Below are positions 1-11,370 of a stretch of 64,000 bases of DNA, piece by piece. The notes below the pieces were generated by a model. It searched no databases and was not told the DNA's origin. It was given only the letters and a program-made list of their open reading frames with translations. The translations under genes and the position numbers were made by a program. Location: positions 87,050,615 through 87,114,614 of the forward strand of contig OX388346.1 in assembly GCA_947579665.1 (NCBI GenBank), read 5' to 3'. Position 1 is the first letter of the stretch; every line of letters begins with the position of its first letter. The stretch is from Sympetrum striolatum (lineage: Eukaryota > Arthropoda > Insecta > Odonata > Libellulidae).

Positions 1-294
1 TAGAGTTAGGTTTAATACTATTTAAAACTAGTTGGTTACATGGAAATTTGGCGGAAATTTGTGGGATTTTGTTACCTATATTTATTATACTTTGCATAAA
101 ACAGTAATCAGTAATGTAAGGTGGATATAATTCTTAACAATCTAGTTTAATCCAGTCTTTGAACAAGAAAAACTATGAGGTAGTATCTAACAAATCACCT
201 ATTTTTAACTACTTGGTAATTGAAACCTTGTATGTCATCAAACAAAGAGCTCAAAGAAATTAAAATCAAGTAAAATGAGTATTCGTAAACAAAC
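1..294 (-). other. Ank2: Start of Ank2 intron 7 (continues off the window)
   Basis: This stretch follows the donor of coding exon 7 and is AT-rich. No ANK-type reading frame is seen in it, so the next exon lies outside the window. Confidence 0.8.
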
Positions 295-492
295 CTTTGT
301 TTTTGAGCTGATAGGAGCTCCTCTTTCAAGCAGCATGTCAACAACTTGCTCATGACCAGAGCGAGCAGCACAATGTAAGGGAGTGAGACCATCTCTTGTT
401 TTTGCTTCAATATTGGCTCCTTTCTCAATAAGAAGTGATACCATATTTGTCTTCCCCCATTTCGCAGCAACATGCAATGGGGTGATATTGTG
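295..492 (-). CDS. Ank2: Ankyrin-2, coding exon 7 (residues 237-302, ANK repeats 8-9)
   Basis: The exon has 66 codons, exactly two 33-residue repeats: repeat 8 ([18 protein letters not shown]) and repeat 9 ([18 protein letters not shown], ending ISSKTK). The acceptor is CTATTGCAG before CAC and the donor is AAG then GTTTGT. It is the last Ank2 exon inside the window. The remaining repeats of the usual 24, the spectrin-binding ZU5/UPA region and the death domain must lie beyond position 1. The next exon is expected to begin in phase 0 with an NGL-type repeat start. Confidence 0.95.
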
Positions 493-621
493 CTGCAATA
501 GAAGGTAAAAATTTTCATTTAAATTTCAGTAAGATCAATGATGTTTTAGTAAAGTTTTAACATGTAGTATAATGAAGTAAAAACCCCCTGAAATCAAATG
601 TTGGTTCCACATAATAATTAC

Positions 622-750
622 CTTGGCTGAGTAGTTAACATCAGCACCTCTTTGTAATAATAGGTTTGCAATGTTTTCATTGCCATAGTGAGCAGCAATA
701 TGAAGTGGGGTGAATCCACTTTTAGAGGTAACGTCAGGGTTGTGGTCATT
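622..750 (-). CDS. Ank2: Ankyrin-2, coding exon 6 (residues 194-236, ANK repeats 6-7)
   Basis: The exon has 43 codons, phase 0 at both ends. It finishes repeat 6 ([10 protein letters not shown]) and encodes repeat 7 ([18 protein letters not shown], ending VNYSAK). The acceptor is CCACTTCCAG before AAT, and the donor is AAG then GTAATT. The HYGN element at this repeat is characteristic of ankyrin membrane-binding domains. It is separated from exon 7 by only 129 bases of intron. Confidence 0.95.
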
Positions 751-983
751 CTGGAAGTGGGGAGAAGCAAATTATTAAAATTTTTATGAACAAACCACAC
801 ACGTTAATTCCAAAAAAAACTATTCTGGATTATCCAGTATTATTTACATATATTCAATATCATTTAAAAATAATAAATCGTAAAATAACATTTCATTGTA
901 ATTTAATTTAAAATTTGTTCTTTTTATGAATATCAATCAATATAAATTTAATCTAAAAAATAATCTATAAATTACGATCTGAC

Positions 984-1139
984 CTGCAAGAGCAGAGCAG
1001 CAGCTTTGCAATCATCTTTCTTGGCAGCAATGTGAAGTGCCGGTAGTCGAACTTTACCACGAGTATCATTTTCTAGGAGTACAGTTACAACCTTGTCATG
1101 CCCTTGCTGCATGGCTACAGCCAAGGGTGTAAAACCATC
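984..1139 (-). CDS. Ank2: Ankyrin-2, coding exon 5 (residues 142-193, ANK repeats 5-6)
   Basis: The exon has 52 codons, phase 0 at both ends. It encodes repeat 5 ([18 protein letters not shown]), the short linker with [18 protein letters not shown], and most of repeat 6 (KAAALLLQ). The repeat 5 to 6 junction with [13 protein letters not shown] is a recognisable ankyrin-family position where the usual 33-residue spacing is shortened. The acceptor is TTTCTTTAG before GAT and the donor is CAG then GTCAGA, a weaker but acceptable site. The flanking introns are short (291 and 233 bases). Confidence 0.95.
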
Positions 1140-1430
1140 CTAAAGAAAGAAATGCAATGAATTTTCAAACTGTGAGATTAAAGAGAAACTAAATAGTAGG
1201 AGGGGTATAGTTTAATTTATTTCATTTACAATATTTTTAACAAAGCAATTACTCTACCAATTCATAATTTTGTAATCTTTTCCCACTTTATATTCCTTAA
1301 TGAGATAGCTAAACTTATAAAAAGTCAATCTGAGATAATTAGAGATCTTCAAAATTTGTGATGGAAACTGTGCTCTAGAAGTGTCAACAATTTTGGGGTT
1401 TGACTCAAGGTGGAAAATATCATAACTCAC

Positions 1431-1594
1431 CTCTGTCGCCAAACTCTGATTTGCCCCATTTGCAAGGAGAAATCTGACTACATTATCATGATTTTCTTGA
1501 GCAGCCATGTATAGTGGAGTAAAACCATTTTGAGACTGTACATTTACAGAAGCTCCATTCTGAACTAGTATCTTTACAACTTCCTCTTGTCCAG
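1431..1594 (-). CDS. Ank2: Ankyrin-2, coding exon 4 (residues 87-141, ANK repeats 3-4)
   Basis: The exon is 164 bases: two bases complete the split alanine codon, then 54 codons end in phase 0. It encodes the rest of repeat 3 ([17 protein letters not shown]) and all of repeat 4 ([18 protein letters not shown], ending QSLATE). The acceptor CTTTCAG follows a pyrimidine tract, and the donor is GAG then GTGAGT. The TPLY in place of TPLH at the repeat 4 start is, from what I know of the family, typical of this position in ankyrins. This supports orthology rather than a generic ANK protein. The exon directly follows a 1.95-kb intron. Confidence 0.95.
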
Positions 1595-3543
1595 CTGAAA
1601 GAGAAGATTTGAATCATAAGATCATGGTTATATTATTTAGCCACAAAAGAAATACATACATAATGAAATTAAATAACTAACACTTACATCAATGTTTATA
1701 AATTTGTGTATGTAAGAATTTTTTAGAAGTCCTTTTACTACTCATGCCTAAAGATCACTTAGCGTTGAAACTAGCCACTCAAAAAAATTTTATGGCAGAA
1801 CTTAAGAAAATGATTTATTTATCATGCCATCTGATATACAGTTTAATTAGCTATAGCTTGAATCATCAATTACACAATTACTACCTATATTTAATTACAT
1901 AAATAAACCAAAGATAGTAATTAAAATATAATCACATGCTTTCTTCCATTTTCCTCTTTAAATAAACTGGCATTCTATTTCTTCTGGATTAACGTCATTT
2001 TTATCAAAACAATATTTTCATTGAAGGTCTCTTTCCTATTCCATGATCTATTACCCTTTGGTAACCCATTACTATGCACCACTACAACCCATTACTATTG
2101 TTTGACTAATAATTATTACTTCATTTAAGTCCATGCTAAATCATGACTGCAATCAATCTCGCATATAAGTTTATATTTAAAGTTTAAGGGAAGAGGAGGC
2201 TTGTAAGTCTCAATCTCACACTTCAATAAACTAAATATTATTTAATTCCCTTACCAAGCTTACCATCTATAAGCCAAAAATAATGTGGAATATAATAGAA
2301 ACATAACTGTTGTAAATAGTTTTTTTTTAAGGAAACTTCTTCACCTCTGATAAAACTCTTGAATAGCTAAAATTGAAACTGTGCATTTACTGTACTTATT
2401 TACTGTAGTTGCAAGGAGATATATTCATTCAATAGCTAAAATGTTTTCTGATACAAGAATAAATTAAATTTTTCTTAAAGTGAATTAAGTTCAATTTGAG
2501 TTCTATGAAAGCAGTTCTAATTGGGTCTATCAAAACAACAGGGCAATAATACCAAATGCTCTATATGGAGATTTCCTGGTGTTCTAAGAATTAAAAACAG
2601 CATCTGCTGCCTGTTGTAACAACAAATTAACATGATATTGCCAAAACTAAACCAATGAGCTTAATTTATCAGAAGCAATTGCCATAGAAAAATTGTTAAT
2701 TGATTATTTTTTATATGAGTTGGGCTTTTAGTTTCTTTAATAAATAGATATCAGAAGTTTGGAAATAGGAAAAAGTTTGAAATTGAAAGTTAATATATGG
2801 AACCCTGCCAATATTTGAAGGCAGAATCATAAGCATGATGTCATGGAAGATAAATTCTTATTAGGCAAATTTGTACAATTTTTTTGTATAAATAGTATTA
2901 TAAATTAGTACGACTTTTCTGATAATAAGTTATTAGTATTTTAATAAATATATGCACAAGGCAGTTAGTTGTAAAATCTTATTGGCCTGGAAAATATGTA
3001 TGAAGGATCCAGACAGTAATTATTTACTATAAAATTCATTCTTGAAAGTAAGAAACTTGTTCCTAAGAAATTACACCATTACATAAAAGCTGAAATATCT
3101 TTATCTACCTACTCATAAAAATAATCAGTTTTATACTAATCAAATAATAAGTAGTATCATCTCAATTCGGTAACAGACATGAATTTTAGTTTACATTGCA
3201 AGTCATGTAGTTTTTTTTAAGTAAAACAGCAGGAAGGAGGAAGTAAAAAAAATCAACTCATAAAAGATTATTTGGTAATTTTGGTGTATTGACATTCTAA
3301 ATATTTAGGACACAAGCAACAAATAATATCTATGGCTCATTGACATTTGCAACCTAATCGCTGAATGTAAATTGCCAAATCCATCTAATGACTGGTCTGG
3401 AGTGTAGATAAGTAAGATTTCATACAAAATTGGAACATTAGAAACTTCATTTGAAACAGCTATGTCAGTATAAGCAGTCCTGAAATTATATGTATTTTTG
3501 GAAGGATTCCAATGCATAAAATTAACAATTTTCCAGTGCTTAC
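1595..3543 (-). other. Ank2: Ank2 intron 3
   Basis: This is a 1.95-kb AT-rich intron between coding exons 3 and 4. I see no ANK-type frame, SINE head or long repeat in it. Confidence 0.85.
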
Positions 3544-3676
3544 CAAGTGATGCAATGTGGAGAGCAGTGTTTCCTTTCTTTGTGGCAGCATCTACTGTGG
3601 CCCCTCTCTTGAGTAATTCCGTGACCACATTTACGTGGCCATCCTTAGAGGCAAGGTGGAGAGCATTCAATCCATT
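3544..3676 (-). CDS. Ank2: Ankyrin-2, coding exon 3 (residues 43-86 plus one base, ANK repeats 2-3)
   Basis: The exon is 133 bases, in phase 0 at its start and phase 1 at its end. It encodes repeat 2 (NGLNALHLASKDGHVNVV onwards) and the start of repeat 3 (GNTALHIASL). The acceptor is ATTATTAG before AAT. The donor is CTTG then GTAAGC, so the last G is the first base of a split alanine codon completed by the next exon (G plus CT). The TALH and ALHLA motifs form the helix starts of each 33-residue repeat. Translation runs on past the donor for about 80 codons into the intron without resembling ankyrin, so I take the donor at 3542-3543 as real. Confidence 0.95.
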
Positions 3677-4691
3677 CTAATAATGATATGAAAAGGAAAA
3701 AAGGATTAGCAATCAATGAATAGGATATAAAGAACTAAAGCCATAACTAACAAATTCATCAAGTGCTACTACTAAAAAGTAGGCATGTAAATGAAATCTC
3801 TAAATTTAGCATTAGATGAAATGAAAATATTACCAACTACTTCAGATAGTCATACATGAATTATGTATTCCTGTGAACAGCTAGAACACAGGGATTCCAT
3901 AAAAACTGACTTTCTGTGGAAGCACAAAAATTGATTAATTAATCTTCAAAAAGATTAGCATATTAATTATGTAAATTTTCAGTGTTGTATAAAATGTGGC
4001 CAGAAATATCTATTGGTCTACTTAGTCAAAATTCTACTACACCAAAGAGGATTTCATAACTTTTGAATGAAAATTTAAATGCTACTCTTATGACATAATC
4101 ATGTACAAACATATAGGATATTTATGTTTTTTTTTTAATTTTGAGAATTGCATAGCCCATTTTCCTAGAGGACCTAAATGTCTTTAGTGTGAAAGTAGGA
4201 TGAAGAGAGTATAAAGGGACTTTATGGTCGACAAACTCAGTCTTTCTAAATTAACCAATATTTCAATCACAGTTAAATTTATTAAGAACTCAAGACATTC
4301 TTCATCTAATTTTTATGATATCATAAGAGAATACATTTCTGAAATCTATTACTACAATACAGCTGCGAATGAATAAAGGGATATTATTTTGAAAATATTA
4401 CAGAAATTATAGCAATTCAAATTTTTAGTTTCATTCTCCTAATATGTACATAAATATAGCATGAAAATATTTAAATTTACAAAGAGCAAATACAAAAATT
4501 AGTATTTTAAGGAAAACTTGCAAATGAATGTCAACATTAATTTAAACCTTAATTAACACCTATCATTCCTGAAAAAGCAAGTCAATTTCTTCTACCACAA
4601 ACAATTAGCTTCTTCTCTGGACTATACTTTTTGTCAAATTAATAATTAATAAATTAATAAAAAATTATTAATCTTTCTGTGACTTGGTTAA

Positions 4692-4890
4692 CCACTGTGG
4701 TGGCCGAGTGGTTAGCGTGCTTGCACGGTATCGCTCCAACCCCACGGTCCCGGGTTCGAATCCCAGCTAGTCGGGTTTTTCTGATTAGGGAATGGTCTTG
4801 TGTGATTGTTGCTGTTAATACCTATCACTGTAAAAGTCCTGAAAATGGATGTTTGTGGGGTATATGTAACATAAATAAATTAATTAATTA
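4692..4890 (+). mobile_element. tRNA-derived SINE, copy 1
   Basis: The head looks like a tRNA and carries both Pol III internal promoter boxes: A box TGGCCGAGTGG at 4701-4711 and B box GGTTCGAATCC at 4753-4763. After the head come about 115 bases of SINE body (GATTAGGGAATGGTCTTGTG, then GAAAATGGATGTTTG) and a tail of AATAAAT/TTAAT repeats. The ends of the head do not pair as an acceptor stem, so it is not a functional tRNA gene. It lies antisense to Ank2 in intron 2, and a second copy follows directly. Confidence 0.85.
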
Positions 4891-4904
4891 AATATCAGTA
4901 TTTA

Positions 4905-5089
4905 CTGGCCGTGGTGGCCAAGTGGTTGCACGTTATCACTCCAACCACATGGTCCCAGGTTCGAATCCAGGCTATTCGGATTTTTCCGATTAGGGAATGA
5001 TCTTGTGTGATTGCTATTGTTAATACCTACCACTGTTATGGTCCAGAAAATGGATGTTTGAGGGATTTATGGAATAAATAAATAAAAAT
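4905..5089 (+). mobile_element. tRNA-derived SINE, copy 2 (tandem)
   Basis: This is a second copy of the same element in the same orientation. Its A box is TGGCCAAGTGG at 4915-4925 and its B box GGTTCGAATCC at 4958-4968. The body matches copy 1 (GATTAGGGAATGATCTTGTG, then GAAAATGGATGTTTG) and it ends in an AAATAAATAAAA tail. Compared with copy 1 it lacks about ten bases between the boxes. The tail of copy 1 almost abuts the head of copy 2. Confidence 0.85.
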
Positions 5090-5362
5090 AGTCCCATGGG
5101 ATACTATTCTAAACTGTTTGGATTTTATGAATATTCCCATAAGTTAATACTCTTTTACTTACATTGAATAACCTGAATCAAGGCAGATCCCAGGCTCCTA
5201 CTATACATTTGTTAAAGTGAAACTTTCAAATATTTGTTGTTCTTCTTCTTAAAAGTTCTACTATTGATTCAAACTGTTTGAATCTGATAAAATTTCATAT
5301 ATTAAATTCTAAAGATGAGAATTTCTTGTACCTTAGAAAAAATGAACACAACTAAAACTTAC

Positions 5363-5464
5363 TGCATTAGAAGTATTGATGTCTATGTTTGATTTGAGGT
5401 ATTCCAGCACCTTTTCCAAGTTGCCAGCCCGGGCAGCTCGGAGAAAGGCGGTGTTCCCGTCCGC
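5363..5464 (-). CDS. Ank2: Ankyrin-2, coding exon 2 (residues 9-42, ANK repeat 1)
   Basis: The exon has 34 codons in phase 0 at both ends and encodes the first ANK repeat. It contains the family signature NTAFLRAARAGNLEKV and ends INTSNA. The acceptor is preceded by a strong pyrimidine tract (TTCTTCTTTTCAG), and the donor is GCA then GTAAGT. Ankyrins couple membrane proteins to the spectrin cytoskeleton. The N-terminal ANK-repeat solenoid binds membrane partners such as L1-type adhesion molecules and transporters; in Drosophila, Ank2 acts in neurons and at the neuromuscular junction. The lack of a methionine and the intact acceptor show it is internal, and the missing leader is supplied by the exon at 15328-15351. 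It is more GC-rich than its flanks. Confidence 0.95.
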
Positions 5465-7246
5465 CTGAAAAGAAGAAAACGATTTGTAAATTAATCAAAT
5501 ACAGCCATTATCTATATATAATAGATATAGTCAAAACAAGATCCAACAATTGGTGCATTTAAGGAAACAAATATTCAAAATGTCAGCATTTTCATAAGTA
5601 ATATCAAAATTTGTCAATTGCCTCTCTGATTAATATTTTAGAGTAAGTAGTATGTATTGTAAAAAATATAATTTAACAAATTTCTTAATATGTTTCATCT
5701 ATCTGTTATCTATTTTCATATAATTTCTTAAAATAGAATATAAATCAAAATTGCTTCTTCAACTTCTAAATAACAAAATCGAAGAAGACATATTCTATAG
5801 AATACTTTCACTACCTTGTTGTACATTAACTTTTACTAAAATGATAAATTGTGTCCTCCTTTGGTAAAAGTAGACAGTTCCATTTCAAAATAAATAAAAA
5901 ATTTCATTACAAAAAATACAATAAATTTCAATAGATTATTCAAATCCAAATTCACTTTGATTTGCATAAATAAAAATCCCTACATGCAACGCCTATAGCC
6001 AGGAGAATTTGAAATAAAGGATATGGACAAGTCTTGAGGAATGACAAAAACACCAGAGTACATCTAACAATATTTAGTGAATTTTATTAGAAAGGGATTA
6101 AAAAAAAAACTAGAATTAATCTCAGACATTTAAGGGAAAGAGAAAGAAGTTTGGCTTTTTTCAAAAGACTAAAGAGATATAAAAGAAGTTATTGGTATTT
6201 CCATAATTCAATATACTATAACCTTTGGAGCAATATGGGGTACTGTTAGCTCCATTCCTCAGTTCAACTAATGGTTTCAAAATATATTGAAGTAATGAAT
6301 AAAATTTTTATATTTGTTATCATGGTGTTCTTTACATATTAGTTTCTACTTTCTGTTCTTTAAATTTAGCTTCTAAACATTATAAAAAGATGTATAATGT
6401 GATATAGAGTACTAAATTAACCACTATCATAATTTTTGATACCTAAAAATAAACATATTTTGGTTCCATAACAGGCTCTGTGAGTCATTTCATCTTGGAA
6501 ATTTGCAGGCATCAATGAGATATATGATATCTTTCATGAAGGGATCACAAATTAAATTATCACCAAGAGATAACTACCCACTCTATAAAACCTTTTAAGC
6601 TCTACAGAGTAATTTCTTGAGAATATAGCACATAGTGAGTCATGTTTTTTCAATGCTTCTAGATTTAAAATAATTTTTAAGTATTTGTTGAGAGATAAAA
6701 TTGAAATGAATTTTTGCAATCAACTTTTATTTCTATAGATGTAAAAATTGCACACTTAATATTGAAAAATTCCTATTTCAATGTTCACTTAAAATTTCCA
6801 ATCTATATTGAAGCAAGGTCATATTATCTTCATCGCATATATTCTAAATTGACAGGTTTCATCAAAACTGTTTCCTCTATAGAACCATCTCTTTTCTATC
6901 TCTGAGTAGTTTAGCTCCACTTAAACATCGATTAACATTATTTATGATTATTATCATAGGCCTAAAGTTTTATTCTTCCTCATCCTCCCTCACTATATAT
7001 CTTTCCATATTAAATACAATTTGGAATGTAATTCTTCATCACACATATCATAATTGCAATCCAATTGTTATTCCTCATTTCTATCAGAACTTCTCATGTC
7101 TCAAAAATTCCTCTACATTTTATTCACAATCCCAACCTTCCTTTGAATCTTCTCTATTTCCTATAAGAGTAACATCAGTGGCATGCAAGATATTTTTGAA
7201 AACTTTTGAAGGCCAAGTGGTTAAATTGATGATAAAAAGACTGTTA

Positions 7247-7316
7247 AGACCAGGAATCAAACCATGGATCTACTTTAAGGGTCTATGCTCCCACCAATTG
7301 AGTTTCCAAGCAGAAC
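7247..7316 (-). repeat. Degenerate tRNA-like SINE head
   Basis: Read on the minus strand, the segment has a tRNA-like layout: an A-box-like stretch AAACTCAATTGG with GGGAGC (complement near 7287-7304), then the B box GGTTTGATTCC (complement at 7253-7263). The spacing fits a tRNA head, but several bases differ from consensus and no clear body is seen. It is probably an old SINE fragment of a different tRNA origin from the pair at 4692-5089. Confidence 0.5.
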
Positions 7317-9419
7317 AGTCTTAGTTTATTTTTCAGGAAACTCTGTTGGCCTAGCATTATGGGTATATTCTAGGTAGAATGCCTCCAAGTTTAATACCCT
7401 CTCATACATTATTTTGAAAGTGTACATTACCAAATAGGCTCCCTGGGAGCTGCTATTCATTGTACATTAAATACTACACCAATGTGGAGTTAAAAAGATA
7501 CTGAATATCCTCAATATGGGTATATTGTATTTAATCATTACATCTTGACATCTGCATCCTAAGAGCTACCTAAAAACAGGATTTAGAAAATAAAAGAGGA
7601 ACTGAATATTGATTTTCATTACAACAGAAGCCATCAAAGTACAATTTTACTCAAACAAGCAAATTTTTGTTTATACTTCATTTTTCATTATATTAACCCT
7701 CGACGGACTACAGATGGCATCATCAGACACTTACTATTACTTAATTTTGTATCACGGAATAGGAGAGCTTGATGACAATGTTGCCATTTTGTAATTGTTT
7801 GGCTGGTTTTATGTGTCATATATTTATAATATTTTATAGGTATTGTTTTCAGAAAATCCCAAAGCAACATACGAAAGAAATTTAAAATAATTACGGCCTT
7901 GGAGGGTTAAATTGTGGCTCAGTAATAAATTAAAATTTGATAAATTTTGAGCTGTAGATTTGTAGCTACAAATAAGGGCAGCAAAGAGAGATTCTTGCAG
8001 TTATTGTCAAAACATGTTTATCATCCAAAGTTAAACAATAATCAACAAAGGCTCCATTCTGTCTGTTTTCATTCCAAAATTTAGTATAAATTGAATTAAA
8101 ATTCAAAACTATTTTCTGATGCCCGGTCCCAAGGCATTCAGCAGATATAAAATATGTAACAAATTACAATCTTTGTACATACAAATAAATTTGCATTAAC
8201 TCCAGTAATTAGCTAATTTAAGTCATACAAATTGCATATAAGACTTTACATAATTTCTTAATAGTCATAGAACAAATTAGTAAGCTATCCATAACGAAAA
8301 ATATGCATTAAGAAGTGTACATTAATTAAGACATACACATATAAATTATGTACTTACATAGATAAAGGAAAGTAAGCCATTTCTGTGAAGACTTTTTCAT
8401 TGCCTAAGTGAAGGGAATGTAATTCAACTTGATATTTAAATAAGAAACTACTTTAAATACTTGTGTATGTTTTCCTTAATATAATCAAGGCTGACAGTTC
8501 TTTTGGAATGAATGAAGGCCAAAGAAGATGTAAATCAAGGGCATACATAGGACACTTTAATTAAGATGTTTTATATATACTGTACAACATGCTATGATTT
8601 TTATTTGACAGTAAAACAGCTTTGAGCAAATATTATTCCTCTAAATTAATTAACCTTTTATGCTACTTCGGATAATAGTGCATTTCCTGAATTGTACAAT
8701 TTTTTGGAAAGTTTGCATCCATAAAAAGGTAAAGGGATAGCACCTGAAGGCATGCACCTGGATTAAATCCTAAACTGTTCCTGTCAGACTTTTTTCATGT
8801 CTGTTCTTCCTCAGGATTCTTCCACTACTATTACACAATTCATTCGCTTAGAAATATTTCAGCTTTCTAAAATAAAATGTGGGAATTATTTAACATTGGT
8901 CAGAGAATTCTTAGTCAAAAGCTCCCACACTATCATCAATATTTCACCAACATTATAAAGAGTAGTTATAGATTGGAGCCAGTAATACTAGTTATTTTAA
9001 AATAGTAATTAAATTTATATATTCACATTAACGAGTACAATTTTTCATTTTATGCAGATATAATACAATTAAATTGTTTTATCTCCTATCTTGTTCTTAG
9101 AATATTTTTCTCATATTGGACACAACGTTTACAATATTTTAGGTTTCCACGTCCACCCCATTAACAACACTAAATTTTCATGTTCTTTATAATTATAAAT
9201 ATAATGTTTATTGGGATAAGAGTTTAAGGACAAATCCATAGATAAGACTGTTGTTCACATAGATTTAGTATTTGATTTAAGAGTTGCTATTTTATTCCAA
9301 TTCCCTTTAATTGCTTTCATAAATCGATCAATATCAAATATTCCAATAAAATTATAATAGCCACTTCAAATATGGATATAATATCAAGAAAATCAATTTT
9401 AAACTAGAATCTTGAAAAG

Positions 9420-9470
9420 TGGTCAGAAGACCTGTGGGAGACTTGGATTCGAGTTCCAGCCAAGTCACTA
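9420..9470 (+). repeat. SINE-like B-box fragment
   Basis: GGATTCGAGTTCC at 9445-9457 resembles a Pol III B box, with a SINE-like context (GACTTGGATTCGAG, then CCAAGTC). No A box is convincing. It lies immediately beyond the 3' end of the LINE remnant on the opposite strand, so the two may be nested insertions. Confidence 0.4.
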
Positions 9471-9484
9471 TTTTTCAATTCTTG

Positions 9485-9654
9485 CACAACCTTGCAATCA
9501 AATTTATTAGGCCAAAAGACTGCAAGAAGCAATATAGGCTTCGTCAAACAAGAATGTATAGGTAAATCACAATATAATCACATTTAAAATAATATCACAC
9601 AATATAAATAAAAAAACTCTAACAAAGACAAATTATGTACTCTTAAACAAATCA
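9485..9654 (-). mobile_element. 3' tail of the LINE remnant
   Basis: Downstream of the reverse-transcriptase stop codon, the minus strand is T-rich and ends with TTTTGGCCTAATAAATTTG, a polyadenylation-like LINE terminus. The exact end and any target-site duplication are not resolved by eye. Confidence 0.5.
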
Positions 9655-10260
9655 TCAATATGGGGAAAGATAGTCTTCAATGGAATAGAACATTTTATAG
9701 AGTAAATAATTTCTGACCTTAGATTTGAAAGAGAATAAGGAGTTAGTAGTCTTTATTTCTTCAGGAAGTGTGTTATACAAGATGATGGGAAGATGGACTG
9801 GACTATTAAAATGTGCATAATTGAAGAAAGGGAAGGGGTAAAATTTTATAACAATACATCGGATGAGAAAGCAAACAGAACTTAGATTTTTTAAAAGAAA
9901 ATGAATATGAGAGTCCCAGTAGAGGCGTGAGTTAATGTGTAAGCCAAGAAGATTGGAAGAGTCCACCTGAGGTAATATATTACCATCTAAAAAAATATCT
10001 AATTTTTGAGTAAGTTCATTTTTTGGAACAAATTGAATTATTTGAGATTTTTCTGGATTAAGTTTGAGGAAGTTATTGAGGGACCAAGGGTGAATTTTAT
10101 CAACAACAAGATTACATTTGTTAAGAAGGGATTCAGAAGTTGAAATATTTGTGTCATCAGCATATAAGATGGGGTTGCAACCAGGTATGTTAATTATGTG
10201 ATCAGGAAAATCATTAATGTAGATTAAGAAGAGTGTAGGAATACAAATATTTTGATTCCC
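9655..10260 (-). pseudogene. Non-LTR retrotransposon reverse transcriptase fragment, 5'-truncated and internally deleted
   Basis: The minus strand is open for about 200 codons ending at a TGA. It contains, in order, the reverse-transcriptase block PTLFLIYINDF, the catalytic ILYADDTN, FLKLNPEKSQIIQF and the LLGLHINSRL block. It ends with a C-terminal region (LYNTLPEEIKTTNSLFSFK) typical of CR1/jockey-type LINE ORF2. The endonuclease and the palm before YADD are missing, and the join between the SVCFLIR block and the LYNTLPEE block is too short, which indicates an internal deletion. The uninterrupted frame suggests a fairly recent insertion. It shares the strand of Ank2 and lies within its intron 1. 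Clade assignment is an inference from the motifs. Confidence 0.85.
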
Positions 10261-10479
10261 ATACGCAGCTAAAATCGCACACCATACACAAATGACTGCA
10301 AATAACGTATTGATAATGTTATAAAATTTTCTAATTTTTTTTTCCAGCCTCGGAAGACATATGCCAAACCGCAGTTCATCTTCAAATAAAAATCAACTAG
10401 CAGAATACTAGAGATAGTCACTAATATTTCTTCACTTAGTTACATAACAATTAGCTTTTTATGGCTAATTTACTTCCCG

Positions 10480-11370
10480 CTTATTTTGAAGAGACAACTG
10501 GCGATCATTAACTGATATTATCGCGTCGTAAATTCAGCTTCAACGCACGAACTTAGATTTCGTATCTTCTGCCATTATGCACGCCTTCGAACAGATTTCG
10601 GCGGATCAGATTCACTGAACGAGGACGAATGCGCGAAATTACTCATCTGACAAACGAAAGTACGATTGCCGAAGACAGCAGGGAAACGAATTTGGAAATA
10701 ATGAGAAAAAACGTTTCGGAAAAGGGTAAACATCATGAGACGCCACGCCCAGAAAAAGGACAGCGCCGGCCCACGCCTAAAAGCGCTGGCGTGATGACAA
10801 TTGGTTACTTTTTGGTCATTTCGAGAGGGAGATTGAGATAGAAAGGGTTCCCTTTTTCTCTCAACTTTTACCGGGGGGAAAGGGGCGTGCCAAGCGCTAG
10901 CTTCCGTGTTCCATCGATCGCGTCACGGCCAGTTCCAGAAAGATGGCATTCGGGGGAGGCATACGCAACGTTGCCATGTTTACATGTCGAGCAAAAATAA
11001 CGCAGGCGCGTGCGACGGGGGAGCAGCAGTGCCAAAACTTCAGATTTTCTGAATGCACTAAAAATTTCCCTTGTAAACGGTGAATGCAGGTGCTGTGCTC
11101 GTTGACTCGGAAGCGTCGACGCCAGGGCACTTGTCTGTCGAGAGAGGATGGCGGGAGGTTCCACACAACTACAACTTCTCATGCCACGGATTTGAGCTCA
11201 ACTTCCGAATTCGAGTAAATAATGAGCACGAAGGAGATGCCGGTTTGGATTTGGGCCAAGTTTTCTCTATTCCTCACAACTCACTCTGGGATTTCAATTA
11301 CTATTCATTCCTTGATGAGTCATTGAAGTCCCCACAACTGGAAAGTCCACTGGAGGGTTTTAATTGAAAC
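10480..11370. other. GC/CpG-rich patch inside Ank2 intron 1
   Basis: The composition shifts from AT-rich to CpG-rich (for example around 10850-11110), with open frames on both strands that overlap and match nothing I recognise. It could be an intronic enhancer or an alternative promoter, but no ATG followed by a short phase-0 exon with a good donor was found on the minus strand. I report only the composition. Confidence 0.35.

Larger units (their letters stand above)
3677..5362 (-). other. Ank2: Ank2 intron 2, holding two SINEs
   Basis: This 1.69-kb intron lies between coding exons 2 and 3. Apart from the two SINE copies at 4692-5089, it is AT-rich and without recognisable features. Confidence 0.85.

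Noticed and set aside
3305..3670. A 121-codon open frame as a complete ANK gene
   Set aside because: Only the first part (to 3544) is ankyrin. The rest reads through a good donor into intron, and the ATG is an artefact of the frame: the real exon begins two codons earlier at NGL.
4697..4775. Functional tRNA gene
   Set aside because: The A and B boxes are present, but the ends do not form an acceptor stem and the body and tail match a second nearby copy, so it is a SINE.
10868..11367. Frames of about 90-104 codons on both strands
   Set aside because: They overlap on opposite strands, follow GC-rich composition, and show no recognisable domain.
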